Shown one piece after another: positions 1 to 12,000 of a stretch of 64,000 bases of DNA. The stretch spans positions 1 to 64,000 of the forward strand of contig CAYVEC010000010.1 in the NCBI GenBank assembly GCA_964450385.1, given 5' to 3'. Within the stretch, counting starts at the first letter, position 1, and each line of letters starts with the position of its first letter. The position numbers and the translations under genes were made by a program. A model generated the notes under the pieces. That model saw only the letters and a program-made list of their open reading frames with translations, searched no databases and was not told where the DNA came from. The stretch comes from JAKLFA01 sp964450385. GTDB taxonomy: Bacteria; Omnitrophota; Gorgyraeia; Zapsychrales; JANLHA01.

Positions 1-1
1 T

Positions 2-3000
2 CCCGATCCTGTCCTGCCTCCGGAACGGATCCCCGTTCCCGCGCCAGTCCCGACGGCTCCGAAGCCTGATCCGTCGCCCCGGCGGATCGATCCGAGACGC
101 TATCCTGAGGGCTTCGCCTCATGCCTGGCGGAGCGCGCGACTCAGGACACGGCGATGCTCGCCGAGACCTTACGCGATGTGGGACGGATTTTGAAATGGG
201 ATCAGCCGGCCCTGTTTTCTCTCCTTCATCCGTGGGAATACGTGAAACACGTGTATCGTGCGCGCTGTTTTGAACGCTGGGTCATCTGTGCCGACAAGGC
301 AGCCGTGCGCAAGCCCCTGTCGAAGCGCGAGCGGGATTTTGTCATCCGGTTTTCCGAGAATTACGGCGCGTCCGATGATCATGAGCGCACGGCCGTGGTC
401 TTGGCCCTTGACGCGGCCTATCCTGATACGGGGCGCATGAAAAGGAAGTTCAATATCAGGCTTGTTAATGGCGAGATCGTGCACACCTTAAAACATGTCA
501 GTTATTTATTTCAGCATGTGGCTTATTTTCTAGACTACCACCCGGATCCGGATTTGAACAAGAAGGTTAAAACATTCTTTTTGTTAACACGGGGGTTTAT
601 GGGTGTCCTCGAGGCGGCTTATGGGGAGGAGCGGTTATCTTTTAAGGCACTGTGTTATATGAGGCGGATCGCGGAGATGTTTTTTTTCCTGGTCGATGAT
701 GTTAAGGCATGGATGGAGACGATTGATGAAGCCGAGTCCGCGGACGCACGGGAGGTCATTGAAGATATTTCTCATGCGATCCCCCGTTCCGTGGCTGCGG
801 CGAGGTTCCTCATGTTTGTCACAGAATGTTGCGCCCATAGGCGTGACGGGTTGTTGAGCGGGGATGTGGCGCAGTCGCTTGATGAGGTGCTCCAGTTGTA
901 CCGTCATAAAGAGGATGCCTTGTTTGACCAGCTTTGCTGGAAACGGCCTGAGGGCAGGTATCGTGTCGCGTTAGGGAATACGGAGCTGTCGATGCTGTGG
1001 ATCAATATTCTTCTGAATGCTCATGACGCGTCCGAAAAAGACGAGGCGTCGCAGATGACGGTCTCGGTATCGGCGAGGACCGGTCAGGGTCGAAGGCGGT
1101 CCGTCGTGGCCAGGTTTGAGGATACCGGGAGCGGGATCGAGTCCGCGATCCTGGACCGGATCTTTGATGACGGGTTTTCAACGCATAAAGAGAAAGGACA
1201 TGGAAATGGAAAGGGCCTGTTCCTGGTCCGTCAGGCTGTTGAGCAGTCTCGAGGGAAGGTCCTCGTCGACACCTTGACGCGGTCAGGCGAGGAGGCGTTA
1301 TATCATGGGTGGACGAACGTCAAGGCCGATATGCTTGAACTGCAGGCCTTGCTTCATGCCCGGCCCGAGATGGTTTCCGAGGCGTCTGTGGCAGCCGGTG
1401 CCCTCGAAGAGGCGGCCGCGGGTCTCACCGATCGGTCCGGCGCGGCCCGGGCGATCGAGATCTACGACGGTCTTGTGTTTAAGAGGAATGATTCTGCCGA
1501 GGGGGAGCTCGCTCAGCATATATTAACCAAATATGGGTGCACCTTGGTCGGCGGGCTCGCGCGGTTGATCGCGGCATCTGAGAGGGGTGATGACGGTTTG
1601 CGGCAGCTTGCGGAGCGGTGGCAAACGTGGGCGGTTCTATGGCGGCGTCTGGCCGAAGGGAAACGGCTTGAACATGGGAAGACCTTTGAGATCGTGCTTC
1701 CGGCCTGTGCCCATGATTCGGATCCTGCGATGTTGGCCCAGGCGATGGGCCGTCGTACCGCTCAAGATGATATTGAGGACCTGAGCCGGGTCCTGCCTGA
1801 GACGCCGCGGGAGGACATCGCCGGGTGTGTTCATGCGATGGATGAGCGTCTTGAGCGGATGGCCGCGCTGAGCGAGGATGACTTTAGAAGGGCGACGGTG
1901 ATCGATCGATTCCGTTTTCGAAAGACGGAGATCACACATTACCGCATTCCGTATAGCGGTCATGTGACGGCAATCGGATATGGCGATGGCGCTGAGCGGA
2001 GGCACACGCTGATCGATTCAGGGATCGGGGTTTATTATGCGCAGATGAGGAGGCTTTTTGCTCGTGACGGGATATCCCCGGCGAACATCGAGCGGATCGT
2101 GGCCACGCATTTTGATATGGATCACAACTCGGCTGCGGGATATTTTCAGGAAGAGGCGAGGTCCACGGGTCGCGAGATACGGATCATCGCGCATCCGAGA
2201 TGGCGCGAGGTCATCGATAACCGGCAGCCCCGGTCAGCGGAGAATCAGGCGATCTCCCGCTTGATGGTAAGGCTTTTTGGATATCAGGACCCGGCGTCCG
2301 TGGATGAGTTCCCTTCAGCGGCAGGGTCCGTCGAGATCGGGCTCCTGCCTGCGAGGTGTCGCCTTCTGCAGCTCGGGCGTCAACCGATCGTGTGCGGGGA
2401 TATTGCCTTTAGCGTCCTCGAATCTTCGACGCATACCGTGGACTATGTCCACCTTGTCGATGCCGTGAGCGGCCTTCATGTCTTTGGCGAGTGTATCCGC
2501 CATCCGGTTCAGACCGAGGAGGACCGGTTGTTTTGTAAATGCATGGTGCGGCTTCACCGGGGTGGTGATGTCAATCTCGATGCGGGGCTGTTCAAAGCGC
2601 ACAATCACGCGTTTAAAACCGATCCGGGGTTGACTCTGCATCTTTCCGGCCATGATGAGCCGATGATTGACGGTCTTGCCGATGAGGCTTTTTGCGATCG
2701 GTGGCAGAGGGTGCCGTCAGATTCCGGGATGATCGCTGGAATGACCGGCCTTGTGTGTCCGCCGAGGTATCTTCATGAGACCCAGATCCAATATCCAAGC
2801 GGTGTTGCGCGGCTCCGGGTCGGGCAGCGGGGGTCCGTGATCCCGGAACAGATGGCGATCTATTGTAATTATGTGATCGTCCATGATATTGAGCATCGGT
2901 GCGCGGTGGTGATACATACGGATATCCGCGCTGAAGGCGACGCCGCGAAGGCCTTGACGCTGGGATTGATGATGCTCGGGCTTGAGCCTCACACGCTTGC

Positions 3001-6000
3001 CGCGAACCAGCGCTTTCTTCGGACAGCGATTGCTCGGCCGACTGGCACGGCAACGACTCGGCATTGGTCTGTCGAGACCCAGCATGCGTTTGAGGCGGCG
3101 TTCACGATGTTAGAGTTCCCGAGGCCGGCGATTTCAGTTGATGCGGCCTGGGGAGGGATTTCGATCCGGTATCTTGAAGATACGGCTCTTCTGATCGGGC
3201 TGCTCGATTCAGAGACGGCATCGGTTGTGCTGTCCGTCGACCCTGAGGGATATTATGGACCCCTTGAGCCGGGGCCTGACTCGGGATCGGACCCCGCGAT
3301 GTTAACCGGTGCGGCCGAGGCGATCCTGCTTGAGCCCGAGCAGGGCGAACAGGTGAGGGACCAGGAGCGAGTCGGAGAAGACAAGGGCGGGATGACGTTC
3401 GGCCTTGAGATCGAGACCGTTGAGAGTGATGATGATTATAGTCAGGGGATGCTCGAGACGGTGACGGAACACGACTCGTTAGCGGATGAAGGGCGATATC
3501 ATCCAGGGCTTCGTCTTGTGCCGGTTGATGGGCGGCTCGAGACATGGTTTAAAGAGTATCGGACGAGCCCTTCATGGAGCGTCTATGCTCAGGCAGTGAC
3601 GTGGGCGGCTCTGCGCCGGAACGGGCTCGCGCTGAAAGATATTATTTCGGTTCAGGTGAATGTTGGGATGCCGTTCGCGGATCTGCCGGATGAGATCGCG
3701 CATAGGATGCTTAGCGACGCGCGCAAGGCCATGTTTTTTATTGCCGCGGCTTTTGTGAGTGACGATCGGATCGAGACAAAAAAAACATGGAAGGTCGTGG
3801 AGAGGTCGCCAAAGCATTGCCGGTCAATCGGCGGCCGAGCGTTCGTTCGATATGAATATGGTTTTGCTGACGGGATCAATCTCTGCGCGATCCTCATGGC
3901 GGTCCAGAGTGCCCACGCGGTCCTTGGAGCTGTCCATCTTTCCGATCAGGGCCCGATCCGTGATCCCGCGCTCGCGTGTCGCTTCAAGGAGATCTATGCC
4001 GAGAGTCTGGCGCCGATCCTATCTCGATTCTATTTGCCGTATCAATATAAGAACGCGAGCAGTTTTGAATTCTTGGTGCGGTGGCGGCCTCGTCATCAGC
4101 CGGAGATCGCGGATCTTCGCCGGTCGTTTTTCTTGATTATTCAGGCGGTGAATGAGGCCATGGGGACGCTCGTCCCTTGGGAACGGGTCCGGGCGCTCGA
4201 TCCGGTCTCGGCATGGGATACTGGTTCGTTGGATCAGTCTGTTACGGACATGAGCACAACTGCCGAATGGGTGCCTTCGAATTCTCTGGTGGCCGATCAT
4301 GGGATGCTGACCCGGCGCGTCGTGGATCGTCGTATTGCGCGGGCATACGCGGCGGCACAGGGCCGGATCGAGACCGGAGATGAGTGCTCAGAGGCGGTTC
4401 AGTTGTCGCGGATCTTTTGGGGGCATTTTTTGAGGGTTATTCCGAGCGGGCCGGTCACCCGGATCGCGCGCCTCTTGGAACAGACCGAGATCTGTTTTTA
4501 TATTGTTCCCGGACTGCCCGATGCGGGGTATTGGAAGATTGGGCCCGGATCGAACGAAAGATATCGGCTTCAGATCTTTGTTCGTGAGGGGACAAACAAA
4601 ATGATCGTCGTTGTCCATGAGATCGCGGCAGGGATGAGCGCCTTGGCCGGGACGCCGTTTGATCATCGGACGAATAAAGAGATCGGGGAACATTGTTTGA
4701 ATTGGTTGACATCTGGAGAGATCGATTCGCATCGGTATACCGACCATGCGAGCGGACAGATCCTCGGGACCACGGCGGGATCCGTCGACCTGTCAGCGGA
4801 GCAGGTGCGGAGCGAGAGGGCAGCGGTGGGCGTTTTTTCTAAAATACGGATCGCGTCAGCCGATGTCTCGCCGCTTCAGAGGATGCTCGCCGATGCGGTC
4901 GCACGGGCCGTGGTGTGTGAGGTGCCGGGTCAGGGGACGTTGATTGACGCGAAGGCCGCGGTCAGAACGCGCTATGAGCGCGAGGCTCTTGTCTGTGCCT
5001 TGTCGGCGATCGAACAGAGGGTTTTTTATAACAGCGCCACGATCCGTTACGATTATGTGGTGAGCGGGTTGTGGCGGCAGGCCTTGAATGAAGAGGGCCC
5101 GCGGGAGAGAAGCGTTTATCTCCTCGTGAGCGCTCGAGGGGCGGTGTGCGGGGCGCTTCAGGGATTCATGACCCGCAGTGGGTCGGCGGTCTTGGAAAAA
5201 TTATTTGTTGAGCCGCAGGGGAGGAGGACGGGGCAGTTCCTGTTCCGGTGGTATATCACGGAATTGATCCGGCGGGGGGTGCGCCAGCTTATTTTCCATG
5301 CCGATGAGAAGATCGATGCGCGTTCGACACGGCGCGTGCAGGCTTTTTATGAGCGAGAGCTCACGGCCTTAATGGGAGAGGGTGTCATTGCTCGTTGGAG
5401 CCCGCCGCTCCCGGAAGACAGCTGGTACCGGGTTCAATTCCTTGATGATGGACGCGGTCACGATCACGGAATGATGACGGAGGCAGCGTCTTTCTCTTCC
5501 TTTGGTCAAGCGACGCGTTCAGACTGTTATGACAGAGCTGATACGGCGATGTTGGCCTGGCGTCAGCCGGTCGATCTCGCGTCCGGGTCTCCCACGGGGG
5601 ATTTTTTACGTCGCGTGATTAAGGACACGGGCCTAACGAAACGCTTGAGCAGAGCGAGATTAAAACATCTTCAGCGCGCGGCGGATTGTATGGACGCGCT
5701 TTTGGCCGGCGATCCCGAGAGATTTTTAAATGGGAAGGCGCCTCGAAGGACGCGCCTTGAAACGATCGGAGCATCTGACGTTTTGCCGCTCATCACGGCT
5801 GTGCGCGGGTTGACAGTGTTTGGAAAAATGAGCGCGGTCATTGCCGTGGTCCTCCATGATGTGGGATGGGTTCAGAACGGCGTCCCTCATGCTGACGCGG
5901 GTGAGGGCGTTGCCGCGGCACTCCTTCAACAATGCCTCAGGCCTATTCGCGAGGCTGTGCCGAAGATCGTTTTGGCGCATTCAGATCTGCTGGATTTTTT

Positions 6001-9000
6001 GAAGGGGCGGCCGATGGTCGACGGCCATAATATGTTCATCTCGGACCGGGAGGACCTGATCTCTCCCTGGGTTGACGGCCTCATCGCGCAGGGTTCACTC
6101 AAAGAAGAATTGACGGTCCGGTTCTTGAAAGATATTAAGACGGTGTTGGTGTTGGTTCAGGTGATTGATATGTATTCATCGGAGAGCCGTCTTCTGGCGC
6201 CGGATGACGCGCCGGATCATCTTGCCGCGGCCGATGATGTCTGCCGCCTGCGGGACATCCGTCAGATGGCTGATCGGATCTTTGATCCGGCTGTCGCGCG
6301 GCGTGAGCGTCCTGAACCAGCCGCCGAGCCGACAGTTAAGAATCTGCCGTCACCGCAACCGTCAAGGCCCATCGAGCCGCAGGCGCGGTGTGTGTTACCA
6401 ACGGAGTTCGCACTTTCCGCCCCCCAGGGGATCGGCGAGGAGATGGTGGTGGCTCTTTCGCTCGACGGTCAGGGTCGGCTCAGATTTCCATCCGGGATAA
6501 AAGACGCATTCCCTAATGGCCTTCTTCTCGTCGCGTTTCATGAAGAGCAGAGGATCGCGCTGTATCGCCGTGACGAGATCGAGCATATTTTGAGCTCGGT
6601 CTTTTCAGAGGGGTGGTTCCTGAGCAGAGAGGGGCTGCTGGCCCTTGGTTCGATCGGGGCGGTGAGCCAGTATGTCGAGGCCCTTGATCGGCAGGGCCGG
6701 TTTACTATTCAGGATTCGATGGTGAGGGCGCTGAGGCCTCATGATTATGCGTTTGAGATCGTGCGGTATCGTGACCGCCTGTGGCTTCGTCCGGCGCGGG
6801 TTCTGACAGAGACCGTTTCGGATAAGGGGATGATCGGGAACGAGCGGGTCGGGGAGGCGGTGCCTTATTTTGGGCGCCTTGGATCGCGGCTGCCATCACC
6901 GGACGGCGCGATCGATCTGCGGTTTTTATCTGTGGTATCCCGCTATATTAAGGAAGCCGCTTCCAGGCATGAGATGGTCTTGAACGCGGAGAATGAAAGC
7001 GCGGTGACCGCCGTGATCCCGGCGATGATACGGTTGATCGATATCTATGTTGGGGCGTTGCGGCAGCTGAACGTTTTCTACGAGGGGACATCCTTTTTTG
7101 AACGATACACGACGCAGGCCTTGGCCTTTCGGAATGAGCTGAATGAGTTGCGAGGGCGATTTGACCGCTCTATTTTTGATGGATTCTTAAAGGATGGGAG
7201 AAAGAATAAAGACGCTTGTTTTGTTTTGATTGGCGACATATCTACGGAGCTTCGCGGTATCGTTCAGAACCGGTCTGCGCAGCGTGTCCTGACCGAGCTG
7301 TATCGCGCGTTTTTAAAATACGCGCTTCTCTTTGAGCATGCCCGGAGTATCTATGTCTCGGGTCTGCGGGACGGGATTATTGACAGCGAGATCGATCTCC
7401 TGGCTGCGTGGGAGGGAATATGGTACAGCGCGGTCGAGAGGGTCGAGGGTCTTGGATATGAAAATCGTATCCATTATTCGATCGATGAGGAACATACAGC
7501 AGCGGATGTGAGGATACGACATGCTCCCGTATCGACGATCGAGTTGATGATGCGGGAGCTTTGCAAAAACATCATCAATCATGCTCCAGGGAATCGGGGG
7601 ATGATCCTGGAAGGCAAGGCCAGCTTGGCCATTGTGCGGGAAAGAGATCGGCTGCGGTTTTCTATAGCCAGTGATACGGCGCCCTTAAACGAAGGCGAGA
7701 TCGCTCGCTGGATGGGCGTGGGGTATACCTCTCTTGCGAGTAAGGGTTCTTGGCCGCTTCCCGGGGGGTATGGACTTGGGTTGGTGAAAATTAAAGGGCT
7801 CGCTGAATTCCTGGGTGGAGACTTCACAATCGTGAAAATCGGTGATCGTTCAGTCAGGTTCGACATTCTTCTGCCCAAGGATTGCCTGGCCGGGGCCACG
7901 AGCCGTTTGGCGCGCGATCCTGTGCCCGTCGTGTACGCGGAGGGAGCTCCAGCGTCTACCGATCAGGTCTCGGGTCGGGTCAGGGCCTTGGATTCGCAAA
8001 GAAATGCCGACCCGGCGATGGTAGGTCAGGCTGCCGAGGCTGCCGAGGGCGTTTCTGAAGGAGGCTGTGCGCGCGTTATCCTTCCTGATGGTCAAATAGC
8101 GGAGGTCTCATCTTTTTCGGAACGGCTTTTTGCAGCGGCTGAACGGGTATGGCCCGGCGGAGGTCTCGGCGACTGTCTTGAGAAGATCGGTGGACGGGCG
8201 TACCGGGTGGTGCGCGGCAAGACATATTGGATCCTCGGTGATTATATTTTTATTGATGAGACTGTCTGGCCGTCTGTCGCCGAGGCCTGGGCGGAATATC
8301 ACGATGCCGTCATCGTGGCGCATTTTCAGGCGCGCCAAGGTCAGACATTTCCGGATTTTCCCCATGGAGGCTATACACGCCAGGCGATCCTTCTTATGCA
8401 GGAACTTCGGGGGCTGTTCCCGGGTCGGGCCGTGTTGGATGCGGGCGCCGGGGACGGGGTCCTTAGCTTCCTCGCTTCGAGGCTCGGGGCGGCGCGTGTC
8501 GTCGGGATTGAATGCGTTACAGGCAAGGTCGATCGGGCACAGCGGCTTTTATCGTGGAATCGGGGAAGGATCGTATTTTTTCATAAGGACTTCCGTGATC
8601 TTCAGGATATTGCGTGCGAAATGCCGATCGATGTGGTCGTTGCGAATTTGGGCGTAAACGGCATGAAAGAGACGTACAGCGGTGTGACCGCGAATTGGCA
8701 TGATGAGATCGCGGCGCGGATCCAGCCAGAGGTGTATTGCGCGTTTGGGTTGATGGGGCATGACGTCCGGGCTGTCGAGATGACGCAGAGACGGTTTGAA
8801 CGTTCGGGATGGCGGCCGGTGATGCGGCACGACAGCGTCATGACGGTCATGAATACGAGCGCCCTGATTTTTTCTTTCAGACAGGCTCCCGTGAGGCTGG
8901 AATGTTTAAAGAAGGATAATCCTGATCAAGGGATGCTGGCTCGCGGCTGCAGTGGGGGCCAAGATCTGCGGTTTGACCGGAGAGGTCCCTGGGTGGTCAC

Positions 9001-12000
9001 AATCGATGGCCCGTCGGGGACCGGCAAGGGCACAGCTGCTAAACATCTTGCCCGGCGTCTCGGATTCATGCATGTGGACCTCGGCATGTTTTATCGGGCC
9101 TTGACCCAGAAGGCCTTGCGCCGCGGCATCGATGTGAATGACGCGTCCGAGGTCCGCGCGTTGCTGTCTTCAACAAAGGTGTCGTTGAGCCTGAATCTTG
9201 GTGAGACGCGGGTGTTGTGTGACGGCGAGGATGTGACGGAGCGGATCCGCACGCCTGAGGTGGATCGGGCGGTGCCTGATCTGGCGCGGCATGGCGAGGT
9301 CTCGGGGTTTGTCCTATCTGCGGCACGGGAGATCGGGAAGCATCATAATATCGTGATCGAAGGCCGGAATGCCGGGACAGATATTTTTCCCTCGGCCAGT
9401 GGAGGAAAATTTTATTTGGTGACAGAGATCCATGAGCGGGCCCGACGCCGGTGGGAAGACTACCGTTGCGAGAGGCCGGGACTTTCCCTGGAGGCGGTTG
9501 AGCGTGATTTGATCGAGCGGGATCGGAAAGATATGGAACGCGCGGTTGCGCCGCTCCGGCAGGCCCCGGACGCGGTCGTTATTGACAACACGCACCTCGA
9601 GTCTCGTGATGTCGTAGATAAGATGGAGGCCGTTGTCCGGGATATGATGTCTCGGAGACAGCAGGATTCGGCGATGGTCTCAGTTCCGACTCCTGAGCAG
9701 TATTCAAGTGATGACGCGATGAAGAGGATCGATCGTGCTCCCTACGACGGCGCGGAGACGGCGGATCTGGGGTATTGTTCTCTTCCCCTCGATGAGACGC
9801 TCATGCGGCTGTTGCCTTCCATGACGTTGGGCCAAAGGATCTGCTGGATCCGTCTGGCGCGCGGGATGTATCAGAAAAAGGAGCTCCTCACCGTGGCAGG
9901 GATCAGGTCATCGACATACGCGTACATTGAAAGCCGGCCGGATCCTCCTGAGCCGAAACGGTTGCTCGCGATCGCGCGCGTCCTCAAGGTTGATCCGATC
10001 CTTATTCTTGCCGGAAAAGGGATGGCTGCGGCGATGGCAGAACTGGATGACGCGACGGCGCTCAAAATGTTGCGGATTCGTCGGGGATGGACGCAGAAGG
10101 ATCTGGGCGAGGCGCTGATGGCGGCGGGATTTCCTTTTACTGGGGAGAAACAGGAAAATGTCCGGACCGCGGTTCATTACTGGGAGGAAGGCGCGGTCCC
10201 CTCTAGTCGTGAGAAAAGGGAGATCATTCAACGAGTGCTCGGTTCGTGTGCAATATTTAAGGAGAAGACAGTGGCGGATCAGGCGGTGACGCCGATAACG
10301 GAACGCCTTGGCCCGGGTCAAGGCGATGAGCGGCTCATGATTCCGGCAGACCCGCGATGGAGCCGGTTTATTGATAGTCATCCCGAGGCGACGGATGAGG
10401 CGCTCGTCTTCGTGATGAACTTGTTGATCCGGCATCGGGCGCAAGGATTATCGATTGAGGATGTTCGTCGTCTCCGTTTGGGTCAGGGTCAGCGATCGGT
10501 GCGGAGCGAGGCCGAAGGGTTTTTAAGCCGGGCAGATTTTAAGGTGATGATCGATGGGGTCAGGGGAGCTCCGACACAGGAGGCGCGGCAGCGGGTCCAG
10601 ACAGGGATCCGGCAGGCCTTGGGCTCATGGGAGGTTTATCTTCGCCGGAAGTCCGGGGAGATTGAAAAGGCCGAGGATGTTCTGAGCGCACCGGTTGCGT
10701 TCGATACCGTCGTTCAGCGACTGGGTGACGATGGGGAGAGCTCGTGGGCCATCAGCCTGATGCTTGATCATTACAGCTATCGTTTTTATCCTGTTGAATG
10801 GTATGGGATCCGGATCTTTTTAAAGCGGCGCCTTGAGAGCGCGGTCGTGGCGCCGACTCTGAAGAGCGTGTTGCCGCCGGTGCTTTTTATGGCGGCGGGA
10901 CTCGTGGCTGAGAGCCCGATGGCGTTTGGGGCCGGCGGATGGGTGGCGGCAGGGATGATGGCGTATTCAGCCTGGAGAAAGGTTTCGCGACGGCGAGCGA
11001 AGGGCGGGATCTCTCGGTGGTCGGAGGATGCCTGTGTTTGCTCTGAGCCTCATGTTGAGGCGGTGATGGGCTCTATTTTTGAGGAAGAAATTCAGGGGAT
11101 TCCTTTTCATACGTCAATGGAACACATCGAGTTCTGCGAGTGGCTGGATCGGAGTTCGGAACGGTTGGGGTCGAGACCGCATCTGGTTTATCTCGATAGC
11201 CATCATGATGCCGCGCCTTTTCGATCGCAGCCGAATTCAGCGAATTGGGTCCGGACCCGTCGGGGGCTTTTTTCAAAAGTGGTTTGGTATATCTCGCCGC
11301 TGACTATTAGATATTTTATGAGACGGACAGGCTTGCTGTATCGGGAGGCGCTGGTTCGGCTTCAGGGATATTATCGGGAGTTTGATATCGAGGTGGTGGC
11401 CCATGTTCATGGCCTGTCTTCTTTAGAAGGGCCGACGGTCATGAGTGTGGATATGGATTTTTTTGATTGTGAATTCGGCGGCGTGGGTGGGGTTCCGGTC
11501 ACGCGTCAGACGCTGCAATTGGCAGATGGGCAGAGAATTCTTCGTCGGATCATCAGAACGCTGAATCGCGGCAAGGCTCAGATTGTGGGTGTTGATCTGA
11601 CGTTAACAGGCCGTCCCTTTTTGTCGATGAAGAGCGCACAGCAATGGCGCGGGATGACGAGAGAGGTTTTTCGTGAGAGCCTCCGCCGAGGGGGCGGCCG
11701 GGTGAAGGCCGGAGGAACGGGACGGACGGGGTCCTTATTCGGATGGTGTTCGTCGGCGCTGCGGTGGCTTAAGGTGCGGCTGCGTGTTTTTGGAAGGGCC
11801 GATCGGATCTTGGAGGGGCAGACGCCAGGGGCGTCATGCGAGCAGGCGGCGCCGGCGGCGGTCGGGGTTCGGGGTTCTGTGGTGCGGGTGACTCGCTCAT
11901 CGGTTCAGGACCCGAATAATACGACATGGCGCGGGTATTTTGAAGGAAAACTCTTGATGGAGGAAGGCTCCCGTGACCAGGCCATGTTGGCCCGGTCGGA

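Larger units (their letters stand above)
146..11992 (+). repeat. Recurrent inter-domain peptide motif D-x-[AG]-M-[LMVI]-[ATGS]
   Basis: Strict copies start at 146 (DTAMLA), 1721 (DPAMLA), 2720 (DSGMIA), 3290 (DPAMLT), 4295 (DHGMLT), 5462 (DHGMMT), 5540 (DTAMLA), 6821 (DKGMIG), 8009 (DPAMVG), 8924 (DQGMLA), 9665 (DSAMVS) and 11975 (DQAMLA). Looser variants are at 3380 (DKGGMT), 3443 (SQGMLE) and 9713 (DDAMKR). Most lie in hydrophilic linkers just before a recognisable domain. Codons at the motif vary (gac/gat, gcg/ggg/gga/gcc, ctc/ttg/tta/ctg), so conservation is at the peptide level. No Shine-Dalgarno precedes the internal ATG codons. Confidence 0.8.

Noticed and set aside
155..157. ATG at 155 as the true start of the giant protein
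   Set aside because: The frame is open back to the first base, there is no ribosome-binding site, and the ATG is the Met of a repeated D-T-A-M-L-A motif.
146..11992. Boundary motifs as internal translation starts (Met codon reuse)
   Set aside because: No Shine-Dalgarno precedes the internal ATGs, and the residues before Met (D-x-A/G) are conserved, which is a protein-level pattern.
170..12000. Many ORFs of 60-180 codons on the opposite strand and other frames of the giant gene (for example 9908-10444 minus, 2613-3053 minus)
   Set aside because: They are arginine/proline-rich shadow frames of a GC-rich coding region, without Shine-Dalgarno sites or family-like sequence.
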